64,000 nt of DNA from Denitromonas sp. GTDB lineage: Bacteria > Pseudomonadota > Gammaproteobacteria > Burkholderiales > Rhodocyclaceae. The notes below the pieces were generated by a model that saw only the letters and a list, made by a program, of their open reading frames with translations, ran no database searches and was not told where the DNA came from. How positions within the stretch are numbered: position 1 is the first letter of the stretch; each line of letters begins with the position of its first letter. Positions 14,656-25,514 of the stretch are shown piece after piece. The stretch covers positions 3,562,001-3,626,000 of the forward strand of contig NZ_JAUCBR010000004.1 of NCBI RefSeq assembly GCF_034676725.1, read 5' to 3'. A program made the translations under genes and the position numbers.

Positions 14656-17484
14656 ATGATGAAGCAACTGCATAGCACCTCGATGCTGTTCGGCAGCAAT
14701 GCACCGTTCGTCGAAGAGCTGTACGAGTCCTACCTTGCCGATCCGGAAAGCGTACCGGAGGAATGGCAAACCTATTTCGACGGTCTCAAGGCCGGCGCCG
14801 CTGCCGCGGTGCGGGATGTCGCGCATACGCCGATCATTCACGCCTTCGAGCAGCTGGCCAAGCGCGGCCCGGTGCGCACCGTCACCACTGGCGACGGCAA
14901 CAAGCGGCAGGTCAGCACGCTGCAGTTGATCAACGCCTATCGCTTCCTCGGCAACCGCTGGGCCAACCTCGATCCGCTCAAGCGCAACGAGCGCCCGCAA
15001 GTGCCCGAGCTGGAGCCGTCCTACTACGGCTTCACCGAAGCGGATCTGAACGAGCAGTTCAACGTCGGCTCCTTCCATGCGTTCTCGACCGAGCAGGCCA
15101 GCCTGCGCGAGATCCTGGAGGCCGTGCGCCAGACCTACTGCGGCTCGATCGGCTCCGAGTACATGTACATCTCGGATATCAGCCAGAAACGCTGGATCCA
15201 AGCCCGTCTCGAAAGCATTCGCGGTACGCCGAAATTCTCGGTGGAGCAGAAGAAGCACGTGCTCGGCCGTGTGACCGCCGCCGAGACGCTCGAAAAATAC
15301 CTGCACACCAAATACGTCGGCCAGAAGCGCTTCTCGCTCGAGGGCGGTGAATCGATGATCGTCGCCATGGACGAGGTCATCAACGTCGGCGGCACTCTCG
15401 GCGCGCAGGAAATCGTGATCGGCATGGCCCACCGTGGCCGCCTGAACGTGCTGGTCAACACGCTGGGCAAATCGCCCTCGACCCTGTTTGCCGAGTTCGA
15501 AGGCAAGGCCGAGGTTGACCTGTCGGCCGGCGACGTCAAGTACCACAACGGCTTCTCCAGCGATGTCATGACGGCCGGCGGCCCGGTCCACCTGACGCTG
15601 GCATTCAACCCGTCCCACCTCGAGATCATCAACCCGGTGGTCGAGGGCTCGGTCTATGCGCGCCAGGTGCGTCGCAAGGACAAGGTCAAGAACCAGGTGC
15701 TGCCGGTGCTGATCCATGGCGACTCCGCCGTGGCTGGCCAGGGCGTGAACCAGGAGATGCTGAACTTCTCGCTGACCCGCGGCTATGGCACGGGCGGCAC
15801 GATTCACATCGTGGTGAACAACCAGATCGGTTTCACCACCTCCGACCCGCGCGACTACCGCTCCTCGCTGTACTGCACCGACATCTTCAAGATGGTCGAG
15901 GCACCGATCTTCCATGTGAACGGCGACGACCCCGAAGCCGTGGCGCTGGTCACCGCGCTGGCCGTTGAATTCCGCAACGAATTCAAGAAAGACGTGGTCA
16001 TCGACATCATCTGCTTCCGCAAGCTCGGCCACAACGAGCAGGACGAGCCGATGGTGACCCAGCCGCTGATGTACCGCAAAGTGGCGCAGCACCCGGGCAC
16101 CCGCAAGCTGTACGCCGACCGCCTGGTACGCGAAGGGGTGTGCACCGCCGACGAGCCTGAAGCGATCATCCAGGACTATCGCGAACACCTCGACCGTGGC
16201 GAGCTGCTCGCCAACCCGGTGCTCTCCGGCCACAACCGTCAGTTCGCGGTCGACTGGACGCCTTACCTCAAGACGCCGTACACCGACGAAGCCGATACCG
16301 CCGTACCGATGGTCGAGCTCAAGCGCCTGGCCGAGCGGATCAGCACCGTGCCCGAAGGCTTCACCCTGCATTCGCGCGTCAAGAAAATCGTTGACGACCG
16401 CGCTGCCATGGCACGCGGCGAAGCGCTGATTGACTGGGGCATGGGCGAAAACCTGGCCTACGCCAGCCTGCTGGTTCAAGGCTACGGCGTGCGTCTGTCG
16501 GGCGAGGACATCGGCCGCGGCACCTTCTTCCACCGCCACGCGGTCTTCCACGACCAGAAGCGCGAGCGCTGGGACGAGGGCGCCTACATTCCGCTGCAGC
16601 ACATCCAGGACGGGCAGGCCGAGATCCAGGTCTTTGACTCGGTGCTGTCCGAAGAGGCGGTGCTGGCCTTCGAATATGGCTATGCCACGGCCGAGCCGGA
16701 TCACCTGGTGGTGTGGGAAGCGCAGTTCGGCGACTTTGCCAACGGTGCGCAGGTGGTGTTCGACCAGTTCATCTCCTCCGGCGAAGCCAAGTGGGGCCGC
16801 AAGGTCGGTCTGACGGTGCTGCTGCCGCACGGCTACGAAGGGCAGGGCCCGGAACACTCCTCGGCCCGCCTCGAGCGCTACATGCAGCTGTGTGCCGAAC
16901 AGAACATGCAGGTGCTGGTGCCCAGCACGCCGTCGCAGATCTTCCACCTGCTGCGCCGCCAGATGGTGCGTCCGCTGCGCAAGCCGGCAATCGTCATCAC
17001 GCCCAAGTCGCTGCTGCGTCACAAGGAGGCGGTATCGTCGATGGAAGAACTGGCCAAGGGCACGTTCCGTACCGTCATTGGCGAAGTCGACGAACTTGAC
17101 CCCAAGAAGGTCAAGCGTGTCGTGCTGTGCTCCGGAAAGATTTACTACGAGCTGATGGCCTACCGTCGCGAACAAGGCATCAAGGACACCGCGGTGGTGC
17201 GCATCGAGCAACTGTATCCGTTCCCGCGTGATGCCTTCCGTGCAGAACTGGCCAAGTACCCGAACGCCAAGGAAGTGGTGTGGTGCCAGGAAGAGCCGCG
17301 CAACCAGGGCGCCTGGTACTGGTTCGCTTCGCGCCAGCACCTGGTCAACGTGCTGGGTCCGAAGCAGAAGCTGCTGCTCGTCAGCCGTCCGGCTGCGGCG
17401 TCGCCGGCGGTCGGCTACTACGCGAAACACAATGCCCAGCAGAAAGCGGTGCTAGAGAACGCTTTCGGTCCCATCAACGATTGA
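14656..17484 (+). CDS. sucA: 2-oxoglutarate dehydrogenase E1 component
   Basis: 942 residues from ATG 14656. A GTG at 14644 is in frame, but homologs start MMKQL-. This thiamine-diphosphate enzyme decarboxylates 2-oxoglutarate and transfers the succinyl group to E2. Visible are the N-terminal E2-binding segment (LFGSNAPFVEELYESYL), the active-site loop GMAHRGRLNVLVN, the metal/ThDP region HGDSAVAGQGVNQE, and the transketolase-like pyrimidine domain with FFHRHAVFHDQ and LPHGYEGQGPEHSSARLE. Length fits the family (about 930-960). It is also called odhA. odhB and lpd follow. Confidence 0.97.
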   Translation: MMKQLHSTSMLFGSNAPFVEELYESYLADPESVPEEWQTYFDGLKAGAAAAVRDVAHTPIIHAFEQLAKRGPVRTVTTGDGNKRQVSTLQLINAYRFLGNRWANLDPLKRNERPQVPELEPSYYGFTEADLNEQFNVGSFHAFSTEQASLREILEAVRQTYCGSIGSEYMYISDISQKRWIQARLESIRGTPKFSVEQKKHVLGRVTAAETLEKYLHTKYVGQKRFSLEGGESMIVAMDEVINVGGTLGAQEIVIGMAHRGRLNVLVNTLGKSPSTLFAEFEGKAEVDLSAGDVKYHNGFSSDVMTAGGPVHLTLAFNPSHLEIINPVVEGSVYARQVRRKDKVKNQVLPVLIHGDSAVAGQGVNQEMLNFSLTRGYGTGGTIHIVVNNQIGFTTSDPRDYRSSLYCTDIFKMVEAPIFHVNGDDPEAVALVTALAVEFRNEFKKDVVIDIICFRKLGHNEQDEPMVTQPLMYRKVAQHPGTRKLYADRLVREGVCTADEPEAIIQDYREHLDRGELLANPVLSGHNRQFAVDWTPYLKTPYTDEADTAVPMVELKRLAERISTVPEGFTLHSRVKKIVDDRAAMARGEALIDWGMGENLAYASLLVQGYGVRLSGEDIGRGTFFHRHAVFHDQKRERWDEGAYIPLQHIQDGQAEIQVFDSVLSEEAVLAFEYGYATAEPDHLVVWEAQFGDFANGAQVVFDQFISSGEAKWGRKVGLTVLLPHGYEGQGPEHSSARLERYMQLCAEQNMQVLVPSTPSQIFHLLRRQMVRPLRKPAIVITPKSLLRHKEAVSSMEELAKGTFRTVIGEVDELDPKKVKRVVLCSGKIYYELMAYRREQGIKDTAVVRIEQLYPFPRDAFRAELAKYPNAKEVVWCQEEPRNQGAWYWFASRQHLVNVLGPKQKLLLVSRPAAASPAVGYYAKHNAQQKAVLENAFGPIND

Positions 17485-17524
17485 TCGAACAACGAAAACA
17501 CCAAGCCTTAGAGGGAGTCAATTC

Positions 17525-18706
17525 ATGCTGATCGAAGTCAAAGTTCCCCAGCTGTCGGAGTCTGTCTCCGAAGCCACGCTCGTTACCTGGCACAAGAAGG
17601 AAGGCCAGGCCGTATCGCGCGATGAAAACCTGATCGACATCGAGACCGACAAGGTCGTGCTCGAGACGCCTGCGCCGGCCGACGGCGTGCTGGTCAAGAT
17701 CATCATGGGCGACGGTTCGACCGTGGCCAGCGGCGACCTGATCGCCCAGATCGATACCGAAGCCAAGGCCGCTGCCGGCGCCACCAAGGCCGCCGAGCCG
17801 GCGCCGGAAGTGACCCCGCCGCCGGCCAGCAAGCCGGCCAGCGGTGGCGCTGCCAGCCCGGCTGCCCGCAAGATTCTCGACGAGAAGGGCGTGTCCGCCG
17901 ACGACGTGCAGGGCAGCGGCCGTGGCGGTCGTGTGACCAAGGGCGACGCGGTTGCCGCAGGCAAGGCCGCACCGGCCGCCGCACCGGCGGTTGCCGTGTC
18001 GGGTGACCGTCCGGAAGAGCGCGTGCCGATGACCCGCCTGCGCGCCCGCATCGCCGAGCGTCTGCTGCAGTCGAAGAACGAAAACGCCATCCTGACCACC
18101 TTCAACGAAGTGAACATGGGCCCGGTGATGGCCCTGCGCGCCGAGTACAAGGACAAGTTCGAGAAGGTGCACGGTGTGCGCCTGGGCTTCATGGGCTTCT
18201 TCGTCAAGGCCGCCGTGGCCGCGCTCAAGAAGTTCCCGATCCTGAACGCCTCGGTCGATGGCAACGACATCGTCTATCACGGCTACTTCGACATCGGTAT
18301 CGCTGTCGGTGGCCCGCGTGGCCTGGTGGTGCCGATCCTGCGTGACGCCGACCAGATGTCGATCGCCGACATCGAGAAGAAGATTGCCGAATACGGCCAG
18401 AAGGCCAAGGATGGCAAGATCTCGCTCGAAGAGCTCACCGGCGGCACCTTCTCCATCTCCAACGGTGGCGTGTTCGGTTCGATGCTGTCGACCCCGATCA
18501 TCAACCCGCCGCAGTCGGCGATCCTCGGCATCCACGCCACCAAGGATCGCCCGGTGGTGGAGAACGGCCAGATCGTCATCCGCCCGATCAACTACCTGGC
18601 CATGTCCTACGATCACCGCATCATCGACGGCCGCGAAGCCGTGCTCGGTCTGGTGACCATGAAGGAAGCGCTGGAAGATCCGGCACGCCTGCTGCTGGAC
18701 GTCTAA
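17525..18706 (+). CDS. sucB: 2-oxoglutarate dehydrogenase E2, dihydrolipoyl succinyltransferase
   Basis: 393 residues, preceded by GAGGGAG. It transfers succinyl groups from E1 to CoA. There is one lipoyl domain (1-76) with lipoylated Lys in IDIETDKVVLETPAP, an Ala/Pro-rich linker, a peripheral-subunit-binding domain (about 115-150, SPAARKILDEKGVSADDV), and a catalytic acyltransferase domain from about 160 ending in MSYDHRIIDGREAVLGL with the catalytic His and Asp. Also called odhB. An 8-bp hairpin lies between this gene and lpd. Confidence 0.97.
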   Translation: MLIEVKVPQLSESVSEATLVTWHKKEGQAVSRDENLIDIETDKVVLETPAPADGVLVKIIMGDGSTVASGDLIAQIDTEAKAAAGATKAAEPAPEVTPPPASKPASGGAASPAARKILDEKGVSADDVQGSGRGGRVTKGDAVAAGKAAPAAAPAVAVSGDRPEERVPMTRLRARIAERLLQSKNENAILTTFNEVNMGPVMALRAEYKDKFEKVHGVRLGFMGFFVKAAVAALKKFPILNASVDGNDIVYHGYFDIGIAVGGPRGLVVPILRDADQMSIADIEKKIAEYGQKAKDGKISLEELTGGTFSISNGGVFGSMLSTPIINPPQSAILGIHATKDRPVVENGQIVIRPINYLAMSYDHRIIDGREAVLGLVTMKEALEDPARLLLDV

Positions 18707-18717
18707 GAAGGACCATC

Positions 18718-18737
18718 GCGGGCGCTGCGGCGCCCGC
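18718..18737. other. intercistronic hairpin between sucB and lpd
   Basis: GCGGGCGC and GCGCCCGC pair perfectly around a TGCG loop with no U-run after it. It may stabilise mRNA ends or cause partial attenuation of lpd rather than terminate. Confidence 0.4.
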
Positions 18738-18760
18738 GCCCGACATCGAGGGAGAGAACA

Positions 18761-20191
18761 ATGTCGAAGCAACAATTTGACGTGCTGGTGATCGGCGGTG
18801 GCCCCGGTGGCTACGTGGCCGCCATCCGCGCCGCGCAGCTGGGCTTCAAGACCGCCTGCGCCGAATCCAACCCGTACGCCGATCCGAAAGGCGAGCCGCG
18901 CCTGGGCGGCACCTGCCTGAACGTCGGCTGCATTCCGTCGAAGGCGCTGCTGCACACCTCGCACATGTTCGAGGAAGCCAGCCACGACTTCGCCGAGCAG
19001 GGCATCAAGGTGGGGACGCCGAGCATCGACGTACCGACCATGATCGCGCGCAAGGCCAAGATCGTCGATCAGCTCACCGGCGGTATCAAGGGCCTGTTCA
19101 AGAAGAACAAGGTCACCATGCTGGCCGGTCACGGCAGCTTCGTCGGCCAGACCGCCGATGGCTGGGACGTGAAGGTGGGCGACGAGGTCGTCGAAGCCAA
19201 GCAGGTCATCGTGGCCACCGGCTCGACCGCTCGCCATCTGCCGGGTATCGAGGTCGACAACACCCTGATCTGCGACAACATCGGTGCGCTGGACCTGGGC
19301 GCAGTGCCCAAGCGCCTCGGCCTGATCGGCTCGGGCGTCATCGGCCTCGAAATGGGATCGGTGTGGCGTCGTCTGGGCTCGGAAGTCACCATTCTTGAAG
19401 CCATGGACAGCTTCCTCGGCGCGGCCGACCAGGACGTGGCCAAAGAGGCGCAGAAGGTGTTCACCAAGCAGGGCCTGGCGATCAAGCTGGGCGTCAAGGT
19501 GGGCAAGGTTACGCCGGCCAAGAACAAGAAGTCGGTCACTGTCGAGTTCGAAGACAAGGACGGCGCGCAGAAGGCCGTGTTCGACAAGCTGATCATCTCG
19601 GTCGGCCGTGTGCCGAACACCGCCGGGCTGAACGCCGAGGCCGTCGGCCTCAAGCTGACCGACCGCGGCATGGTCGATGTCAATGACCACTGCCAGACCA
19701 ATCTGCCGGGCGTGTGGGCGGTGGGCGACGTGGTGCGTGGCCCGATGCTGGCGCACAAGGCCATGGAAGAGGCGGTGATGGTCGCCGAGCTGATGGCCGG
19801 CCAGGCGGGCCACTGCAACTTCGACACCATCCCGTGGGTGATCTACACCTCGCCGGAAATTGCCTGGGTCGGCAAGACCGAGCAGCAGCTCAAGGCTGAT
19901 GGCGTGAAGTACCGCGCCGGCAAGATCCCGTTCATGGCCAACGGCCGTGCGCTGGGCATGGGCGCGCCGACCGGCTTCGTCAAGATGCTCGCTTGCGCCG
20001 AAACCGACCGCATCCTCGGTGTGCACATCATCGGTGCCAATGCCTCGGAGCTGATCTCCGAAGCCGTCGTGGCCATGGAGTTCCATGGCGCGGCCGAAGA
20101 TCTGGCACGCATCTGCCATGCGCACCCGACCATGTCCGAAGCGGTGCACGAGGCCGCGCTGGCTGTCGACAAGCGTCCGCTGCACTTCTGA
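18761..20191 (+). CDS. lpdA: dihydrolipoamide dehydrogenase (E3)
   Basis: 476 residues, preceded by GAGGGAGAGAACA. It reoxidises dihydrolipoyl groups of E2 with NAD+. Features: FAD fold (VLVIGGGPGGYVAAIRAAQL), redox-active disulfide GGTCLNVGCIPSKALL, NAD fold (LIGSGVIGLEMGSVWRRLG), and the C-terminal His-Glu pair in CHAHPTMSEAVHEA. It is the last gene of the odh group. An N-terminal lipoyl domain, found in some Lpd proteins, is absent. Confidence 0.97.
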   Translation: MSKQQFDVLVIGGGPGGYVAAIRAAQLGFKTACAESNPYADPKGEPRLGGTCLNVGCIPSKALLHTSHMFEEASHDFAEQGIKVGTPSIDVPTMIARKAKIVDQLTGGIKGLFKKNKVTMLAGHGSFVGQTADGWDVKVGDEVVEAKQVIVATGSTARHLPGIEVDNTLICDNIGALDLGAVPKRLGLIGSGVIGLEMGSVWRRLGSEVTILEAMDSFLGAADQDVAKEAQKVFTKQGLAIKLGVKVGKVTPAKNKKSVTVEFEDKDGAQKAVFDKLIISVGRVPNTAGLNAEAVGLKLTDRGMVDVNDHCQTNLPGVWAVGDVVRGPMLAHKAMEEAVMVAELMAGQAGHCNFDTIPWVIYTSPEIAWVGKTEQQLKADGVKYRAGKIPFMANGRALGMGAPTGFVKMLACAETDRILGVHIIGANASELISEAVVAMEFHGAAEDLARICHAHPTMSEAVHEAALAVDKRPLHF

Positions 20192-20210
20192 GCGACGCTG
20201 CCGTAAGATC

Positions 20211-20253
20211 AAGGGTGGGTTCGGGGTAGCGTTGCTACCCGGGGCTCACCCTT
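20211..20253 (+). terminator. stem-loop after lpdA
   Basis: Outer arms AAGGGTG/CACCCTT (20211-20217, 20247-20253) enclose an inner stem GGGTAGC/GCTACCC with a GTT loop. There is no U-run, so it is either a weak terminator or a 3'-end stabilising structure for the TCA transcript. Confidence 0.45.
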
Positions 20254-20289
20254 GTGCATTCTGTCTTCACTTCACTGATCCGCCCGACC

Positions 20290-21402
20290 ATGCCCCATCG
20301 TGTCCTGGAAGTCCCCGAATTCGGCATGATCGATGCCTACAATGCCGCGCTCACCGAGCGTGGCTATCAGGCCGATCCGGCCCAGCAATCTGCCGTCAAG
20401 CGATTGCAGGCGCTGTACTCCGACTTGCTCGGCTACAAGGTGGCCCGGCGCAGCCTGTTCAAAAAGTGGTTTGCCAAGCCGGCCGAACCGCGCAGCGTGT
20501 ATTTCTGGGGCGGCGTCGGTCGTGGCAAGAGCTTCCTGATGGACTGCTTCTATGAAGCGGTGCCCTACAAGCGCAAGCGCCGGGTGCACTTCCATGCCTT
20601 CATGCAGGAAGTGCAGAATGATCTCAAGTCGCTCAACCACCTGCCCGATCCGCTGCAGATCATCGCCGACCGGGTCAGCGAGCAGACGCGCCTGCTGTGC
20701 TTCGATGAATTCCATGTCTCCGACATCGCCGACGCGATGATCCTCGGGCGACTGCTCGAGGCGCTGCTGGCGCGCGGCGTCATCTTCGTGATGACGTCCA
20801 ACTACCCGCCCGACGGGCTGTATCCCAACGGCCTGCAGCGGATCAACTTCCTGCCCACCATCGAGCTCATGAAGAAGCGCTTCGACGTGGTCGAGGTCGA
20901 TTACGGCACCGACTATCGCCTGCGCACGCTCGAGCAGCTCGAGATCTACCTGGTGCCGGACAACGCCGAGGCGCGTGCGCGCATGGCGGATGACTTCTAC
21001 CGCATTGCGGCCGTTGAAGGTGCGCCGGGCGCGATCGATGTGCTGGGCCGCAGCTTCCAGGCCGAACGACTGGCCCCCGGGGTGGTCTGGTTCGATTTTG
21101 CCACCCTGTGCAAGGGCCCGCGCTCGCAGAACGACTATCTCGAACTGGCGCGCGAGTACCACACCATCCTGCTCTCCGGCGTGCCGAAGATGTTGGCCGG
21201 CCAGAGCAACGAAGCCCGCCGTTTCACCTGGCTGATCGATGTGCTTTACGATCACCGGGTCAAGCTCATCATGAGCGCGGAGGTCGCGGCCCATGACCTG
21301 TATCGCGAAGGCCACAACGCCAACGAGTTCGTGCGCACCGTCAGCCGGCTCATCGAAATGCGCACCCGGGACTACCTTGCGGAAGCCCACCGGACCGAAT
21401 AG
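20290..21402 (+). CDS. zapE: cell division protein ZapE (AFG1-like ATPase)
   Basis: 370 residues from ATG 20290. GTG 20254 and ATG 20326 are also in frame, and none has a good Shine-Dalgarno sequence. ZapE is a P-loop ATPase that affects FtsZ at constriction in E. coli; mitochondrial AFG1/LACE1 are relatives. Walker A is GGVGRGKSFLMD, Walker B is LLCFDEFHVSDIADAM, and the sensor region is MTSNYPPDGLYPNGLQR. The C-terminal part (WFDFATLCKGPRSQNDYLEL; FTWLIDVLYDHRVKLI) is typical. The next gene starts close to or overlapping its 3' end. Confidence 0.93.
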   Translation: MPHRVLEVPEFGMIDAYNAALTERGYQADPAQQSAVKRLQALYSDLLGYKVARRSLFKKWFAKPAEPRSVYFWGGVGRGKSFLMDCFYEAVPYKRKRRVHFHAFMQEVQNDLKSLNHLPDPLQIIADRVSEQTRLLCFDEFHVSDIADAMILGRLLEALLARGVIFVMTSNYPPDGLYPNGLQRINFLPTIELMKKRFDVVEVDYGTDYRLRTLEQLEIYLVPDNAEARARMADDFYRIAAVEGAPGAIDVLGRSFQAERLAPGVVWFDFATLCKGPRSQNDYLELAREYHTILLSGVPKMLAGQSNEARRFTWLIDVLYDHRVKLIMSAEVAAHDLYREGHNANEFVRTVSRLIEMRTRDYLAEAHRTE

Positions 21403-21427
21403 CCGCCTGCGCGTCGCTACCGGCCGC

Positions 21428-22279
21428 ATGGCATCGCTGATCGCAGCGCTGCTGTGGGCGGTGGCCGCGCACGCGCAGAGCGCCTTGCCGCTGACCATCA
21501 TCACCCTGCAGCACCGCACGGTCGATGAGGTGCTGCCGGCACTGCGCCCGCATCTGGCGCCCGAGGGGCAGCTCAGCGGCATCAACGACAAGCTGCTGAT
21601 CCGCACGCGCGCGGACAACCTGCGCGTGCTGCGCGACGCGCTCGCGGCCATCGACACACCGCCGATGCGCTTGCGGGTGTCGGTGCGCAGCGATCGCACC
21701 GCCAGCGAACACCGGTTTGACGCCGGTATCGGTGGCGAGGTGCGCAGTGGTGGTGCCGCCGTCCGCTTGCCGGGGCGGCTTCCCGGCGATACGCATATCG
21801 AACTCGGCGGCGTCCGCGCCGGTGTCGGCGAATCGACCCGCAGCGTACGGCGCAGCGGCACCCAGTTTGTCGAGACCCGCGACGGCGGCGAAGCGACGCT
21901 GTTTGTTGGCACCGCGGTACCGCTGGCGTTTCGCCAGGTGTTCATCCAGCCTGATGGCGTGCGGGTGGTTCGCGGCACCACCTACCGCGATGTGGGGCAG
22001 GGGGTGTCCGTCCGGCCGACCGTTGTCGGCCAGCGGGTGCACCTGCTGCTCAGCCCGGAAACCAGCGCGGAGGCCGGCGACGGGCGCGTGGCGGTGATGC
22101 GGCTCGAAACCGAAGTCGAAGGCCGGCTCGGCGAGTGGATTGCCGTCGGTGGCGCGAACGCCGCCGATGCCGTGAGTGAATCGCGCGGCGTGGCCATCGG
22201 CAGCTCCTCGACCACTGACACTGACACCGCCGCCGCATTCTGGGTGCGGGTCGATCCCGTGGGAGGCTGGCGTGACTGA
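21428..22279 (+). CDS. exported secretin/NolW-like domain protein
   Basis: 283 residues from ATG 21428. An in-frame TTG at 21377 would add Arg/Lys residues that make a better signal-peptide n-region. The N-terminus MASLIAALLWAVAAHAQS is a secretion signal. Then ITLQHRTVDEVLPALRPHL to VLRDALAAIDTPPMRLRVSV (about 25-85) resembles the short secretin/NolW domain found in type II/III secretion and pilus channels. The rest is beta-rich, and no membrane-spanning secretin barrel is present, so it cannot be a channel itself. The stop overlaps the dinG start (GTGACTGA). Function unknown. Confidence 0.75.
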   Translation: MASLIAALLWAVAAHAQSALPLTIITLQHRTVDEVLPALRPHLAPEGQLSGINDKLLIRTRADNLRVLRDALAAIDTPPMRLRVSVRSDRTASEHRFDAGIGGEVRSGGAAVRLPGRLPGDTHIELGGVRAGVGESTRSVRRSGTQFVETRDGGEATLFVGTAVPLAFRQVFIQPDGVRVVRGTTYRDVGQGVSVRPTVVGQRVHLLLSPETSAEAGDGRVAVMRLETEVEGRLGEWIAVGGANAADAVSESRGVAIGSSSTTDTDTAAAFWVRVDPVGGWRD

Positions 22280-24302
22280 GCACGACACCGTTCAGCGTGA
22301 CGTCGAAGCAGCCTTCGCCCCCGAAGGCGCACTGGCCCAGGTGGTGCCGGGCTTTGCCGCGCGCAGCCAGCAGATCGAGATGGCGGTCAAGATCGGCCAG
22401 ACCATCCGCGAGCAGGGCGTGCTGGTGGCCGAAGCCGGCACCGGCACGGGCAAGACCTTTGCCTATCTGGTGCCCGCGCTGATGTCCGGTGGCAAGGTGC
22501 TGGTGTCGACCGGCACCAAGACGCTGCAGGACCAGCTCTTTCGCCGCGACCTGCCCACGGTGCGCAAGGCGCTCAAGCTGCCGCTGCGCATTGCGCTGCT
22601 CAAGGGGCGCGCCAACTACGTCTGCCACTACCACCTGGCCCGCCACGCCAACGATGGCCGCTTCGCCACGCCACAGGACGCGGCCAACCTGCGCAAGATC
22701 ACCCGCTTTGCCGAAATCACCCGCACCGGCGACAAGGCCGAATGCCAGGATGTACCCGAAGACAGCGCCGCCTGGATCTCCGCCACGTCGACGCGCGACA
22801 ACTGTCTGGGCCAGGACTGCCCCAACGTCAAGGAATGCTTCGTGCTGCAGGCGCGGCGCGAGGCCATGGACGCCGACGTGGTGGTGGTCAATCACCATCT
22901 GTTCTTTGCCGACGTGATGCTGCGCGACGAAGGCATGGGCGAGTTGCTGCCGGCCTGCAACACGCTGGTGTTCGACGAGGCCCACCAGCTGCCCGAGACC
23001 GCCAGCCTGTTCTTCGGCGAGTCGGTCAGCACCGCGCAGGTGATCGATCTGGCGCGCGACATGCGTGCCGAAGCACTGGCCGGGGCGTCCGACTGCCGGG
23101 TGCTGATCGAAGGCACGCGTACGCTCGAAAAGGCGGGCCGTGACTGGCGCCTGTCGGTCAGCGGCGAAAACGCCCGCATCAGCCTCGAACAGCTCGCGCA
23201 GCACCCCGGCTTCATGCCCGCCACCGAGACGCTGGCCAGGACACTGACCGAGGTCGGCGCCATCCTCAAGACCCAGGCCGAGCGCTCCGAAGGCCTGGCC
23301 AACTGCCTGCGCCGGCTCGAAGAGCTCGCCGAGCGGCTCGAGCACTGGCAGCATCCGCCCGAACCCAAGGTAGTGCGCTGGGTCGAGGTGTTCACCCAGT
23401 CGCTGGCCGTGCACAGCACGCCGCTGGAGATCGGCAACGTGTTCGCGCGGCAGATGCAGCGCTACCCGAGCGCCTGGATCTTCACCTCCGCCACGCTCGC
23501 CGTGGGCACCGATTTTTCGCACTACTGCCGCGACCTGGGCCTCAACTGGCTGGACCCACCGGCGCATACCGCGGTGTGGGGCAGCCCTTTCAACTACCCC
23601 GAGCAAGCGGTGCTCTATGCCCCGGCCGGCATGCCCAACCCGAACGCGCCGGACTACCCGGACGTGGTCGCCGACATCGCCTTTCCGCTGATCCGTGCCG
23701 CCCATGGGCGCACTTTCGTGCTGTGCACCTCGCTGCGCGCCATGCGCCGCATCCACGAGCGGCTCGGCGACAAGCTCGAGCGCGCCGGCCTCAAACTGCC
23801 CTTGCTGCTGCAGGGCGAGGGCTCGCGCAGCCAGCTGCTGGCCCGTTTTCGCGAGCTGGGCAACGCCGTGCTGGTGGCCAGCCAGAGCTTCTGGGAAGGG
23901 GTCGATGTGCCCGGCGACGCGCTGTCGGTGGTGGTCATCGACAAGCTGCCTTTCGCGCCGCCCGACGACCCGGTGCTCGCCGCGCGCATCGAACATCTGC
24001 GCGAGGCCGGGGTCAATCCGTTCATGACCTACCAGCTGCCGCGCGCCGTCATCAACGTCAAACAGGGCGCCGGGCGGCTGATCCGCACCGAGCAGGACCG
24101 CGGCGTGCTCGCCGTGTGCGACCCGCGCATGATCGACAAACCCTACGGCAAGCGGGTCTGGCGCAGCCTGCCGCCGATGCGGCGCACCCGGGTGCCCGAA
24201 GAGGTCGAGGCCTTCCTCGCCACGCTGCCGCCGCCGCGCGGCGTCACCGCCGAGGTGCTGCCGAGCGAGGATCCGGCCGACGACGTTACACTGACAGACT
24301 GA
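22272..24302 (+). CDS. ATP-dependent DNA helicase, DinG/YoaA family
   Basis: 676 residues from GTG 22272, with GGGAGG 7 bases upstream. XPD-like superfamily 2 helicases unwind 5'-3' and act on R-loops, replication conflicts or stalled forks. Walker A is EAGTGTGKT and the DEAH-like box is TLVFDEAHQLPE. Between them are cysteines YVC, EC and NCLGQDC/KEC that fit the [4Fe-4S] ligands. C-terminal motifs are ASQSFWEGVDVPGD and INVKQGAGRLIRTEQDRG. Arrangement and length are closer to YoaA than to the long DinG, so no symbol is given. Confidence 0.92.
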   Translation: MTEHDTVQRDVEAAFAPEGALAQVVPGFAARSQQIEMAVKIGQTIREQGVLVAEAGTGTGKTFAYLVPALMSGGKVLVSTGTKTLQDQLFRRDLPTVRKALKLPLRIALLKGRANYVCHYHLARHANDGRFATPQDAANLRKITRFAEITRTGDKAECQDVPEDSAAWISATSTRDNCLGQDCPNVKECFVLQARREAMDADVVVVNHHLFFADVMLRDEGMGELLPACNTLVFDEAHQLPETASLFFGESVSTAQVIDLARDMRAEALAGASDCRVLIEGTRTLEKAGRDWRLSVSGENARISLEQLAQHPGFMPATETLARTLTEVGAILKTQAERSEGLANCLRRLEELAERLEHWQHPPEPKVVRWVEVFTQSLAVHSTPLEIGNVFARQMQRYPSAWIFTSATLAVGTDFSHYCRDLGLNWLDPPAHTAVWGSPFNYPEQAVLYAPAGMPNPNAPDYPDVVADIAFPLIRAAHGRTFVLCTSLRAMRRIHERLGDKLERAGLKLPLLLQGEGSRSQLLARFRELGNAVLVASQSFWEGVDVPGDALSVVVIDKLPFAPPDDPVLAARIEHLREAGVNPFMTYQLPRAVINVKQGAGRLIRTEQDRGVLAVCDPRMIDKPYGKRVWRSLPPMRRTRVPEEVEAFLATLPPPRGVTAEVLPSEDPADDVTLTD

Positions 24303-24322
24303 ATCCCCCCACAGGAGGGCGC

Positions 24323-25498
<1,176 letters not shown>

Positions 25499-25514
25499 TC
25501 GAGGGCATGCCTGC

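Noticed and set aside
14650..17430. 926-residue minus-strand open frame antisense to sucA
   Set aside because: It is a high-GC shadow; sucA has full family motifs and ribosome-binding context on the plus strand.
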